NCBI GenBank assembly: GCA_024402505.1 | Contig: JAKSTP010000003.1 | Location: 30,356-94,355 of the forward strand | Length of the DNA: 64,000 nt | Direction of reading: 5' to 3' | Source of the DNA: Treponema sp. | GTDB lineage: Bacteria > Spirochaetota > Spirochaetia > Treponematales > Treponemataceae | In this document: positions 1 through 8,074 of the stretch, one piece after another | Layout: each line of letters opens with the position of its first letter | How positions within the stretch are numbered: the stretch's first letter is position 1 | Notes under the pieces: generated by a model | What the model was told of the DNA's origin: nothing | Seen by the model: the letters and a program-made list of their open reading frames with translations, nothing else | The model's database searches: none | Position numbers and translations under genes: made by a program

Positions 1-380
1 AGTTTGTCGAAGTCGGCATCAGGATCACCAAATGCTTCGTTGATTTTATCGAATTCTTCAAGAAGGTCGGTAATTGGTTTTACGCCTTCCTTTACAATTT
101 CAATTACAGTTTTTCCAGCTTCAAGTTCAGGTTCCTGTTCCAGGTAGCCGATTGTAAAGCCTGGTGCCATGGAAGTTTCGCCTGTAAATTCTGTGTCGCG
201 GCCAGCCAGGATTTTAAAAAGAGAAGATTTACCTGATCCGTTAGGTCCAACAACACCAATTTTAGCGCCGTAATAATAAGAAAGGCACATGTCTTTAAGA
301 ACAACTTTTGTTCCGTAAGCACGGCCAACACGATCCATAGTATAGATGATTTTTTTATCGTCGTATGTCTTTGCCATAAG
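1..380 (-). CDS. ettA: EttA-type ABC-F ATPase, N-terminal part (runs off left edge)
   Basis: Energy-dependent translational throttle A binds the ribosomal E site and gates elongation according to the ATP/ADP ratio; it is cytoplasmic and has no membrane part. Only the first 126 residues are in the window. They begin MAKTYDDKKIIYTMDRVGRA, carry a Walker A (GPNGSGKSS, about residue 44) and then GYLEQEPELEAGKTV and DPDADFDKL, which match the start of E. coli EttA closely. The start ATG at 378-380 fits that family start. The 3' end and both signature motifs lie outside. Another ABC-F paralogue is possible, but the DPDADFDKL stretch favours EttA. Confidence 0.88.
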
Positions 381-416
381 TTTATTATAGAAGATAAGGA
401 TAAAAAATTCTATTGA

Positions 417-2960
417 CTATTGTTTCATAGTAACATAGGTTTTGCCAAAGCCGCCGTCTTCTGGTGGTGCAAAGCGGAAGTCGGCAACTGCCTGATAGTG
501 ACTCAGGTAGTCGTGAACAGCCTGCTGAAGAATACCGTTTCCCTTTCCATGAATAATGCTGAAATGCGGGAAATTGTGAATGGCGCAAAGATCCAGCTGG
601 TGTTCCAGTGCTTTGATAGCTTCTTCCATGTACATGCCCAGAAGCCGCAGTTCAAAAACAGGTGCTTCGTTTTCGGCATCTCCCCGCATTTCTACGGAAA
701 TATCGGCCTTGAAATCTCCAGCCTGTACTTTTCCTCCAACCAGAACCATGTCTTTTTCTTTGCAGCTCATCTGGACAGATCCAAACTGAACTTTCCAGAC
801 TCCTTTCTTTTCAAGTTTTACAAGAGTCCCTGCCATGCGGTTAGCACCAACTTCAACCTGAGCCCCTTCTTCAAAAACAAGAGGCGCTGCTTCCGGACCG
901 GCCTTTTTTACAACTGCGGTTTCTGCTACAGGTGCACTTTCCGCGTAAGCCAGAGCTTCCCGGTTACTCATGCGCTTTTTAGTTTTTTTGTTGGATGTGT
1001 GACTTCTAAGTTCGTGAGCAATTTTTTCGGCTTCCAGCTTTTCTTTGGCAAGGCGTTCTTCTTCCTCTTCGATTTTCCGCTCGTTTTCACGGGTGGCAGC
1101 GGTAAGGTCATTGATAAACTGTTTTACGCCAAGAGTTTTCTCCCGGGTGATTTCACCTTCACGAAGTTCTCGCACCAGATTTTCAAGCTTTTTGCGGCTT
1201 TGGGCAAGGAATTCTTCACTTTCTTTTTGGAAACCCTGTTTTATCTGATGTTCTTTTTCTCGAAGTTCAATGTCTCTTTCGGTCTGGCGCTGTTCTTTTT
1301 CGGCAAGCTGGCGCTGAAGGCGATCCATCTGACTTTTCATGCGGTCCAGTTCCCGGTGTTTTGTATTCAATCCTTTAATGAGGGAACTTACGTCGGCCTT
1401 TTCTGTGGCGATATAGTTTTTTGCGTGATTTACAATAAACCGTGGCAATCCTGATTTTCCTGCAATTTCCAAAGCGTGACTTTCTCCAGGTACTCCCATA
1501 AGAAGACGGTAGCTTGGGGAAAGGGTGGTGGTATCAAATTCAACAGAAGCATTGATACAGGCAGGATTAGTGTAGCCGTAATTTTTCAGGATTCCCTGGT
1601 GAGTTGTAACCAGGACAAAGGCTTTCTTTTCAATAAGATGATCCAGGACTGCCATGGAAATAGCCGTTCCTTCCAAAGGGTCAGTTCCGCTTCCAAGTTC
1701 ATCAAGGAGGACAAGTGAGTCATCTTCCGCAAATTTAACGGCTTTAGAAATGTTCTTCATGTGGCCGCTGAAGGTAGAAAGGCTCTGATCCAGGGACTGA
1801 TCGTCTCCAATGTCGGCAAAAATTTTTCCAAAAATTGGCAGACGGGAACCTTCCCCAGCTGGAATTGGAAGACCGGTCTGATTCAGCATGGCAAAAAGAG
1901 CAAAGGTTTTGAGAGTTACTGTTTTACCGCCGGTATTTGGGCCTGTAATAATAAGAACCCGTTTTCCGCTCATAAACTGAATGTCGATAGGAACGGCTTT
2001 TTCGCCCAAAAGAGGATGGCGTGCCTGGTAAAGAAGTGGAGGCTCATCTCGATTCTGACCGCTGTGGTCATTGGCAAGGCAAGGCACCGCGTAAACACAG
2101 TTGTTTTCTTTTCCCCAGCGGGCGGCGGCAAGGGTTGTGTCAAAGAATTCCATCAGCGGAAGGTTGTTTTTGAAAACCGGAATATTTTCCTGAAGGCTCT
2201 GGGTAAGCTCTGTAAGAACTCGTTTTATTTCGGCTTCCAGTTCAAATTCTTTCTGAATAAGCTCGTTGGTACAGTGAACGCTTTCGGTTGGTTCAATGTA
2301 AACGGTTTTTGCAGTGGCTGAAACTTCGTGGACAATCCCTTCGATTCTGCTCTGCATACCGGCTTTTACTGCAAGAACCTGGCGGCCGCTTTTAAGAACA
2401 GGCACATTCGATTCCAGCACCGAAGCATATTTTGAATCCTTAAGAAAGGCATTCATAATATTTTTAATGCGGTTGTTCAGTGATGCAATCTGCTTTCGGA
2501 TAGCGGCAATTTCCGGCAGATCCTTCATTTCTCCGTCGGGAGTGATGATGCGGTAGATTTTTCCTGAAGCGTCGTTTACCGGAAGAAGTTTTTCGCTTTC
2601 GGCTTTAAGGACAGGCAGTTCCCAGTCAACATAATGGGAGTCAATGTATGTGACTGCACGGGAACAGGCCGTACAAAACTGGCCGAGAGTATAAACCTGT
2701 TCAAGGGTAAGAGAAGCCCCTGTCATGCGGATTACAGACAGGAGTGGTCTGATGGAAGACCAGCCGTTAAATGGAGAAGTGGAACTGGCACAAATACAGT
2801 TGAGCCATTCCCGGCTGGCCTTTTTTAGATGTTCAATTTCATCCTGATTGTGGAGAGGCAGTCTCTTTTCAAGGTTTGCTTTGCCTTCTTCGCTTAAGCA
2901 AAAAGAAGCTGCCTGATTCCTTATAGTAAAATAATCAATCTGTTCTAAAGTTTTCTGCAT
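417..2960 (-). CDS. mutS2: MutS2 family ATPase with C-terminal Smr domain
   Basis: MutS2 acts on branched DNA or on stalled, collided ribosomes rather than in mismatch repair. The protein is 847 residues from the ATG at 2958-2960. The frame extends 11 codons further, but those read into a palindromic repeat and lack a ribosome site, so MQKTLEQID is taken as the start. Visible parts are the MutS core, Walker A GPNTGGKTVTLKT (about residue 340), Walker B LVLLDELGSGTDP, a long charged coiled coil (about 520-640), a KOW-like segment and an Smr domain with HGKGNG (about 803). The usual Smr LDLRG motif reads LRLLG here (about 768), so the acidic residue is missing. Length is typical for the family. 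Confidence 0.93.
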   Translation of the reverse strand: MQKTLEQIDYFTIRNQAASFCLSEEGKANLEKRLPLHNQDEIEHLKKASREWLNCICASSTSPFNGWSSIRPLLSVIRMTGASLTLEQVYTLGQFCTACSRAVTYIDSHYVDWELPVLKAESEKLLPVNDASGKIYRIITPDGEMKDLPEIAAIRKQIASLNNRIKNIMNAFLKDSKYASVLESNVPVLKSGRQVLAVKAGMQSRIEGIVHEVSATAKTVYIEPTESVHCTNELIQKEFELEAEIKRVLTELTQSLQENIPVFKNNLPLMEFFDTTLAAARWGKENNCVYAVPCLANDHSGQNRDEPPLLYQARHPLLGEKAVPIDIQFMSGKRVLIITGPNTGGKTVTLKTFALFAMLNQTGLPIPAGEGSRLPIFGKIFADIGDDQSLDQSLSTFSGHMKNISKAVKFAEDDSLVLLDELGSGTDPLEGTAISMAVLDHLIEKKAFVLVTTHQGILKNYGYTNPACINASVEFDTTTLSPSYRLLMGVPGESHALEIAGKSGLPRFIVNHAKNYIATEKADVSSLIKGLNTKHRELDRMKSQMDRLQRQLAEKEQRQTERDIELREKEHQIKQGFQKESEEFLAQSRKKLENLVRELREGEITREKTLGVKQFINDLTAATRENERKIEEEEERLAKEKLEAEKIAHELRSHTSNKKTKKRMSNREALAYAESAPVAETAVVKKAGPEAAPLVFEEGAQVEVGANRMAGTLVKLEKKGVWKVQFGSVQMSCKEKDMVLVGGKVQAGDFKADISVEMRGDAENEAPVFELRLLGMYMEEAIKALEHQLDLCAIHNFPHFSIIHGKGNGILQQAVHDYLSHYQAVADFRFAPPEDGGFGKTYVTMKQ

Positions 2961-2989
2961 ATTGTTGAGTTGTAGAGGAAGCAAGCCTG

Positions 2990-3072
2990 TCATGCTGAAC
3001 TCGATTCAGCATCCATACCTAAAGAGATCCTGAAACAAGTTCAGGATGACGTTCCTTTAGTTCAGGATGACG
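2990..3072. repeat. Small palindromic repeat pair between mutS2 and purM
   Basis: Two hairpins sit side by side. The first has arms ATGCTGAA (2992-2999) and TTCAGCAT (3005-3012). The second has arms ATCCTGAA (3027-3034) and TTCAGGAT (3040-3047). A third half-copy, TTCAGGATGACG, lies at 3061-3072. The units share the core (G)TCATnCTGAAC. They resemble the dispersed palindromes seen between genes in many bacterial genomes. They may also serve the 3' end of purM, but there is no T-run for an intrinsic terminator. Confidence 0.7.
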
Positions 3073-3094
3073 AGCAGTTGCTGTCCTCTTTATT

Positions 3095-4183
3095 TTAGTC
3101 AACAAACAGTACGCTTTCCTTCTGAGTATTTACCGGGCCTTCAGCGTATGCAACAGATCCAATCTTGTAGGCTTTCATGTCTGGTGTGCCTTCGCGGTGA
3201 TATTTGTGTGCGTTGGCATTGAACATTTCCAGAACTGCATCAGCTTCTTTTGCGTTTACGGCAAGTACAAAACCGATACCCATGTTGAATGTATTGTAAA
3301 TTGAATCCAAATCTGCGCCACGACGAATAAGTTCGCCGAATACTGGAGGAATGTCCCAGCTGTCTCGTTTAATGAGGGAAATCAACTGTTTCTTTCCATC
3401 TTTTGCTTTTGGGTACATGCGTGGAATATTTTCGTAGAATCCGCCGCCTGTTACGTGCACCATACCGTGAATTGCTTTGCGGTATTTACCCAAAACTTCC
3501 ATAACTGGTTTTACATAAATTCGAGTTGGTGTAAGAAGAGCTTCACCGATTGTAGTTGTTTTTCCATCTACAGTGAAAGGATCCATTGGGTTTGGTACCA
3601 GTTTGCGCACCAGAGAGAATCCGTTTGAGTGAACACCTGTTGATGAAAGTCCGATGAGAACGTCACCTTCTTTAATGGCAGAGCCGTCAATCATTTCTTT
3701 CTTTTCGCCAACGCCTACACCGAAACCTGCCAGGTCGTATTTTCCAACATCGTAGAAACCAGGCATTTCAGCAGTTTCACCACCAAGAAGGGCACATCCG
3801 GTTTCAACACAACCGTCAGCTACACCTTTAACAAGATCGGCGGCAACGTCTGCTTCAAGTTTTCCACAGGCAATGTAATCAAGGAAGAATGATGTCTGAA
3901 CGCCGCAACAAAGGATGTCGTTTACGCTCATGGCAACACAGTCAATTCCTACTGTATCATATTTTTTCATCTGGAAAGCTACATCCAGTTTTGTTCCTAC
4001 ACCGTCAGTGCCCGAAACCATTACAGGATTTTTGTATCCTTTAGGGATTTCGAACATACCTGCAAAACTTCCAAGTCCTGTAAGCATTCCAGGGATCATT
4101 GTTCGTTTTGCGTGATCTTTATATTTATTTACTGCGCGGTAACCTTCTTCTACGTCTACACCAGATTCTTTATAAGATGCCAT
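3095..4183 (-). CDS. purM: Phosphoribosylformylglycinamidine cyclo-ligase (AIR synthetase)
   Basis: This enzyme closes the imidazole ring in step five of purine synthesis (FGAM + ATP to AIR). The 362 residues include the PurM landmarks MIPGMLTGLGSFAG, GTDGVGTKLDVAF, GIDCVAMSVNDILCCG and GGETAEMPGFY, the last two being the phosphate- and substrate-loop motifs. It carries a strong ribosome site, AAAGGAG, 5 nt before ATG 4181-4183. Its substrate successor is handled by purE, the adjacent gene on the same strand, 115 nt upstream. Length is normal for the family. Confidence 0.96.
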   Translation of the reverse strand: MASYKESGVDVEEGYRAVNKYKDHAKRTMIPGMLTGLGSFAGMFEIPKGYKNPVMVSGTDGVGTKLDVAFQMKKYDTVGIDCVAMSVNDILCCGVQTSFFLDYIACGKLEADVAADLVKGVADGCVETGCALLGGETAEMPGFYDVGKYDLAGFGVGVGEKKEMIDGSAIKEGDVLIGLSSTGVHSNGFSLVRKLVPNPMDPFTVDGKTTTIGEALLTPTRIYVKPVMEVLGKYRKAIHGMVHVTGGGFYENIPRMYPKAKDGKKQLISLIKRDSWDIPPVFGELIRRGADLDSIYNTFNMGIGFVLAVNAKEADAVLEMFNANAHKYHREGTPDMKAYKIGSVAYAEGPVNTQKESVLFVD

Positions 4184-4200
4184 GTTGTCTCCTTTGGAGA

Positions 4201-4297
4201 AATGAATAATTAATAATGAATAATTAATAATTTCATTTCTCGGTTTTATTTAGTATTTATTAGTGAATTATTCATCATTCACTAATCATTATTCATT
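4201..4297. repeat. AT-rich tandem and inverted repeat between purE and purM
   Basis: A perfect 14-bp tandem duplication, AATGAATAATTAAT, occupies 4201-4214 and 4215-4228. Its complement recurs as ATTATTCAT at 4267-4275 and ATTATTCATT at 4288-4297, so the two halves of the gap can pair into a long AT-only hairpin. No gene fits here. It could attenuate read-through from purE into purM, or be a small repeat expansion. Confidence 0.65.
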
Positions 4298-4298
4298 A

Positions 4299-4793
4299 TC
4301 AAAGTGCGGCTTCGCAATTTGATGCTGCGTCGTCGGCTAGCTTTTTTCTGAATGCCAGAAGTTTTTCTTTTAGTTCAGGGTATTTGATTGCAAGGATCTG
4401 AACTGCAAGATAACCTGCATTTTTTGCATTACCGATTCCTACTGTTGCAACTGGAATCTGTGGAGGCATCTGAACGATAGACAAAAGAGCGTCCATACCG
4501 GCCAGGCCGTTTGATACTCCAGGGTTCACACATTCAAGAGGAACTCCGATTACAGGAAGGACTGTCATTCCGGCAATTACACCAGGAAGAGCTGCTGCAA
4601 GACCTGCACCTGCAATAATCACTTCAAAGCCGTCTTTTTCTACCTGAGCTACTGTTTCTTCAAGAAGTTTGTGTGCTCTGTGGGCAGAAATAACGAAAGC
4701 CTTGTATTCAACACCAAATTCTCCAAGCACATCAGTACATTTTTTCATGCTAGCTGTGTCGGATTTTGACCCAAAGAAAATTGCTGCTTTCAT
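4299..4793 (-). CDS. purE: PurE, class I type N5-carboxyaminoimidazole ribonucleotide mutase
   Basis: PurE moves the carboxyl group to make CAIR in purine synthesis. The 164-residue protein has the class I pattern: FGSKSDTASM at the N-terminus, an SAHR motif (ISAHRAHK), IAGAGLAAALPG and LAGMDALLSIVQMPP. Class I enzymes normally work with PurK, which is not in the window. Treponema denticola is known for a class II enzyme (AIR carboxylase), so this lineage differs. The SAHRTP motif reads SAHRAH, and a short insertion precedes LAGMDALLS. There is no clear ribosome site; a TAGTAT lies 6 nt before the ATG. It is divergent from lptC. Confidence 0.92.
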   Translation of the reverse strand: MKAAIFFGSKSDTASMKKCTDVLGEFGVEYKAFVISAHRAHKLLEETVAQVEKDGFEVIIAGAGLAAALPGVIAGMTVLPVIGVPLECVNPGVSNGLAGMDALLSIVQMPPQIPVATVGIGNAKNAGYLAVQILAIKYPELKEKLLAFRKKLADDAASNCEAAL

Positions 4794-4853
4794 ATGGCTA
4801 TACTACCATAATTAGAAATATTAAACTATACTATACAGAAGAAAGTTCAGTTT

Positions 4854-5414
4854 ATGAGAAAGAGCATCCGGCTGATTCTGGTCATTTTACAAGTTTTGTT
4901 TTTTTCCTGTTCTCTGAAATATGGAAGCACAGTTTCCGTAGAAGATGCTGTGCCTGAATTTTCATTTGAGGACGCAAAATACACCAGAGTGGAAGACGGA
5001 AAGGTTTCTTTTTATCTTGAAGCTGGAAAACTTGAACAGTATAAAAATTCATCTGCAACTTATGCCCAGGATGTTGATTTTACTGTATATGAAGATGGGG
5101 AAATTACTGTAAGCGGTGAGTGCGGCTACTTAAGTGCAGACACAAAAACCGAAATCTACAGTCTTCATGATGACATCTACATTGATTCGGTGGAAAAAGA
5201 CCTTAAAGTAAAGGCAAAAAACCTTAAGTGGGATGGAAAAACTGAACAGCTTGTAAGCGGACGTACCGACAATGTAACTGTAGAAACGAGCGAAGTTAAG
5301 GTTGTGGGAAGCGGTTTTTCTGCCAGCGGCGTAAGCAATTCCTACGAATTTACAGCAATGGTAAGCGGTAATATTGAAACAAAGGAGGAAGATAATGAAA
5401 AAACTGACAATTAG
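4854..5414 (+). CDS. lptC: LptC-like lipoprotein, LPS/lipid export bridge
   Basis: LptC links the inner-membrane Lpt extractor to the periplasmic LptA bridge. The 186-residue product starts with a short signal ending in a lipobox (LFFSC, Cys about 19), so it should be a lipoprotein rather than single-pass as in E. coli. The rest is beta-strand-rich and repetitive (KYTRVEDGKVSFYLEAGKLE, DDIYIDS, VSGRTDNVTVETSEVKVVG), as expected of the LptC/OstA beta-jellyroll. It overlaps lptA by 20 nt and is followed by lptB, which supports the call better than its own sequence does. Product identity beyond family is inferred. Confidence 0.78.
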   Translation: MRKSIRLILVILQVLFFSCSLKYGSTVSVEDAVPEFSFEDAKYTRVEDGKVSFYLEAGKLEQYKNSSATYAQDVDFTVYEDGEITVSGECGYLSADTKTEIYSLHDDIYIDSVEKDLKVKAKNLKWDGKTEQLVSGRTDNVTVETSEVKVVGSGFSASGVSNSYEFTAMVSGNIETKEEDNEKTDN

Positions 5415-6066
5415 TCTCATCATCATTTTGATTTCTTCCATCCTTTTTGCAGAAAAAATTACTTTCTCTGCCGACAGCATGAGTGGTTCCAACAACAAGG
5501 ACAACGCATCAACTGTGCTGAATGGAAACGCCCGCATTGAAACTGAAAACCTTGAAATCAGTGCAGATAAAATTGAACTTTCGGGAAAAGAATACCGTTA
5601 CATTAAGGCATGGGGACACGTTACTGGTCACAACAAGGAAACTAAAATGGATTTCTTTGCCGACAGCCTTGAATATGACCGCAACACAAAACTTGCTTCT
5701 TTAAGCGGAAACGTTAGTCTTGTAGATCTGGAAAATGAAGTAACTGCCGCCGCCCAGATGATTGAATATAATTCCGACACAGAAACCGCCGTCATGCAGA
5801 TTGAAATCACCTTGAATCAGAAGGACAATGTTTGCAACGGAAGTTACGCCGTTTATTCAAAAAATGACCAGCTTCTGAATCTTTACGGAAATGCCAAAAT
5901 CAAACAGGGAGACGATACTTTCCGAGCACAGCACATCACCCTTGATATGGATACCCAGGAAATCACTTTGGACGGCCGGGTAAAAGGCACAGTTACCGAC
6001 AAAGAAGAAGCTAAAGAGCCGGAAGAAGAGGCTGAGAAGGAGGAGACTGCCGATGGAAACTCATAA
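5395..6066 (+). CDS. lptA: LptA-like (OstA family) periplasmic transport protein
   Basis: LptA forms the beta-jellyroll filament that carries lipid across the periplasm. The 223-residue protein has a Sec signal (MKKLTISLIIILISSILFA) and repeating strand units typical of OstA (VLNGNARIETENLEISADKIELSG, KLASLSGNVSLVDLENEV, LLNLYGNAKIKQGDDTFRA). The C-terminus is an acidic Glu/Ala tail (about 200-223). The start is ATG 5395, 8 nt after an AGGAGG site and inside the end of lptC. An alternative upstream ATG at 5374 would spoil the signal peptide. It overlaps lptB by 14 nt. Confidence 0.85.
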   Translation: MKKLTISLIIILISSILFAEKITFSADSMSGSNNKDNASTVLNGNARIETENLEISADKIELSGKEYRYIKAWGHVTGHNKETKMDFFADSLEYDRNTKLASLSGNVSLVDLENEVTAAAQMIEYNSDTETAVMQIEITLNQKDNVCNGSYAVYSKNDQLLNLYGNAKIKQGDDTFRAQHITLDMDTQEITLDGRVKGTVTDKEEAKEPEEEAEKEETADGNS

Positions 6067-6784
6067 ACTTTCGGTTTCATCACTTCACAAATCTTTTGGA
6101 CGCAAACGGGTTGTCCGTGGAATAGACTTTTCTATGGAAACAGGAGAGGTTTTGGGGCTTCTTGGACCAAACGGGGCCGGAAAAACTACAACTTTTTACA
6201 TGGTAGTAGGATTTTACAAACCTACCAGCGGAGAAGTTTTTCTTGACGATAACCGCATTACAAATCTTCCAATGTACAAACGGGCACGGCAGGGCATTTC
6301 CTATCTTCCACAGGAACCTTCCGTTTTCAAAAAGCTTACGGTTGAAGAAAACATCTGGAGTATTCTGGAAACACGCCATGATCTTTCTCACAAAGAAAAA
6401 AAACAGCGCCTTGACGATTTAATCGAGGAATTTTCCATTGGCCGCATAAGAAAACAGCCTGCCTTTACACTTTCGGGAGGTGAACGCCGCCGCACCGAAA
6501 TTGCCCGCTCTCTTGCCATTGAACCAAAGTTCTTGCTTTTGGACGAACCTTTTGCGGGAATTGATCCTATTGCCGTGGCCGACATTAAAAACATGATCGG
6601 ACTTCTTGCAAAAAGAGGCATCGGCATCCTTATTACCGACCACAATGTTCGTGATACACTGGAAATTACGGATCGTGCCATCATCGTAAATAACGGAGAA
6701 ATAGTTATCGCGGGAAGCCAGCAGGAAATCCTTGAAAGCGAGCTTGCCCGTGAAATTTATCTTGGTAAAGACTTCAGTATGTAG
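6053..6784 (+). CDS. lptB: LptB, ATPase of the lipopolysaccharide/lipid exporter
   Basis: LptB powers extraction of lipid from the inner membrane by an LptFG permease. The 243 residues match E. coli LptB almost motif for motif: GLLGPNGAGKTTTFYMVVG (Walker A, about 36), YLPQEPSVF (Q-loop), LSGGERRR, FLLLDEPFAGIDPIAV (Walker B) and ILITDHNVRDTL, ending YLGKDFSM. An AAGGAGG site precedes the ATG, which lies inside lptA. No LptF, LptG or LptD gene is in the window, so the partners are elsewhere. It converges with the antiporter gene two bases downstream. Confidence 0.95.
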   Translation: METHKLSVSSLHKSFGRKRVVRGIDFSMETGEVLGLLGPNGAGKTTTFYMVVGFYKPTSGEVFLDDNRITNLPMYKRARQGISYLPQEPSVFKKLTVEENIWSILETRHDLSHKEKKQRLDDLIEEFSIGRIRKQPAFTLSGGERRRTEIARSLAIEPKFLLLDEPFAGIDPIAVADIKNMIGLLAKRGIGILITDHNVRDTLEITDRAIIVNNGEIVIAGSQQEILESELAREIYLGKDFSM

Positions 6785-6785
6785 A

Positions 6786-8012
6786 TTAAGCTTTCTTTTC
6801 GGTGAATGCCTTTTTCAGAAGGATTGGAACCAGCATTGAAGAAACGATAATCAGAAGAATTACCGCAGTAAAGTATTTTGGATCAATAAGGTTTGTTGAA
6901 AGTCCTTTTGTAGCAACGATAAGGGCAACTTCACCACGAACCATCATGCCAAGTCCAATCTGATAAGATTCTTTCCATGAATATTTAAGAAGTCTTGAAA
7001 CTCCACCACAGCCAATCATCTTACTGATGCAGCCAATGATTACAAAGGCAATGGCAAACCAGAGAATCTCGGTGTTCATGCCGGAAAGGTCGGTTTTTAA
7101 TCCGATGCTGGCAAAGAAAACCGGGCTGAAAAACATGTAGGAGTTGATATCGATTTTTGATTCCATGTAAGAAGCGTCTTTAAGACTGCAAAGAACAATG
7201 CCGGCAATGTAGGCTCCGGTAATATCAGCAATGCCAAAGAAACGTTCAGCGCAGAAAGCAAAAATCAGTGCAAGGCCAAGGGCGTAAATTGGAATGCGGT
7301 GTGAACGTGGATGGCGTTTGTCGTACCAGCTGAAAAGTTTGTACATGAGAAAACCGATTACAATGGCAAAAACGAAGAAAAGAAGGGTTTTGAGGATGAT
7401 CATAAAATATCCGCCTTTTCCCGAACTTACCCCAAGAACAATGGTAAGCACGATAATGCCGATTACGTCATCAATAATGGCAGCAGAAACGATGGTCTGG
7501 CCAATGTCCGAGTTGATTTTTCCAAACTCTTTAAGAACGGCAACGGAAATGCTTACGGAAGTGGCTGTAAGGATTGTGCCCACGAACATACAGCGGAAAA
7601 ATGTAGGTGTTCCAAATCCATCAAATCCGAAGAAAAAGAAAGACATGATTGTTCCCATTACAAGAGGAACAAAAACACCGCAGCAGGCAATAAGTGTGGC
7701 TTTTCCACCAGATTTAATGATGGATTTCAGATTGGTACTAAGACCGGCCGAGAACATAATAAGAATAACGCCGATTTCAGACATGTAGGTGATGAACTGG
7801 TTTGCCTCGGCGTAAATTACGTTTGGCTCAGTTCCACCGAAATTGTTGAACCATGGAATGAAGCGAAGAAGAAGACCTGCAACAATCATACCGGCAACTT
7901 CCGGGATACCGATTTTTCTGGCCGTAATTCCAAGATATTTAGCTACAATAACAATAAGACCAACTGAAAGTAAAATCTGAAGGATGATTTCAGTATTTGG
8001 AAGTGAATTCAT
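6786..8012 (-). CDS. Monovalent cation:proton antiporter, CPA2 family
   Basis: A 408-residue integral membrane protein with about 12 to 13 hydrophobic segments and CPA2 landmarks: IGIPEVAGMIVAGLLLRF near the start, IIDDVIGIIVLTIV (paired Asp of the ion site, about 180) and GLGMMVRGEVALIVATKG (about 360). It would exchange Na+ or K+ for protons. There is no cytoplasmic TrkA-N/TrkA-C extension, so it is a NapA/GerN-like rather than a full Kef-type protein. AGAGG stands 6 nt before the ATG. It is the only gene in its unit; fruK lies upstream on the same strand after a 62-nt gap. Confidence 0.88.
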   Translation of the reverse strand: MNSLPNTEIILQILLSVGLIVIVAKYLGITARKIGIPEVAGMIVAGLLLRFIPWFNNFGGTEPNVIYAEANQFITYMSEIGVILIMFSAGLSTNLKSIIKSGGKATLIACCGVFVPLVMGTIMSFFFFGFDGFGTPTFFRCMFVGTILTATSVSISVAVLKEFGKINSDIGQTIVSAAIIDDVIGIIVLTIVLGVSSGKGGYFMIILKTLLFFVFAIVIGFLMYKLFSWYDKRHPRSHRIPIYALGLALIFAFCAERFFGIADITGAYIAGIVLCSLKDASYMESKIDINSYMFFSPVFFASIGLKTDLSGMNTEILWFAIAFVIIGCISKMIGCGGVSRLLKYSWKESYQIGLGMMVRGEVALIVATKGLSTNLIDPKYFTAVILLIIVSSMLVPILLKKAFTEKKA

Positions 8013-8074
8013 TTTAAGCCTCTGCTTAAGAACATAGAATAGAAATTTGAATAGAAAAGAATCTACATTTTATA

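Noticed and set aside
420..1454. Long plus-strand frame of 344 codons inside mutS2
   Set aside because: It is Phe/Ser-rich low-complexity shadow of the real gene on the opposite strand and has no ribosome site.
2961..2993. Extended N-terminus of MutS2 (11 extra codons)
   Set aside because: It runs into the palindromic repeat, has no ribosome site, and the family start matches MQKTLEQID.
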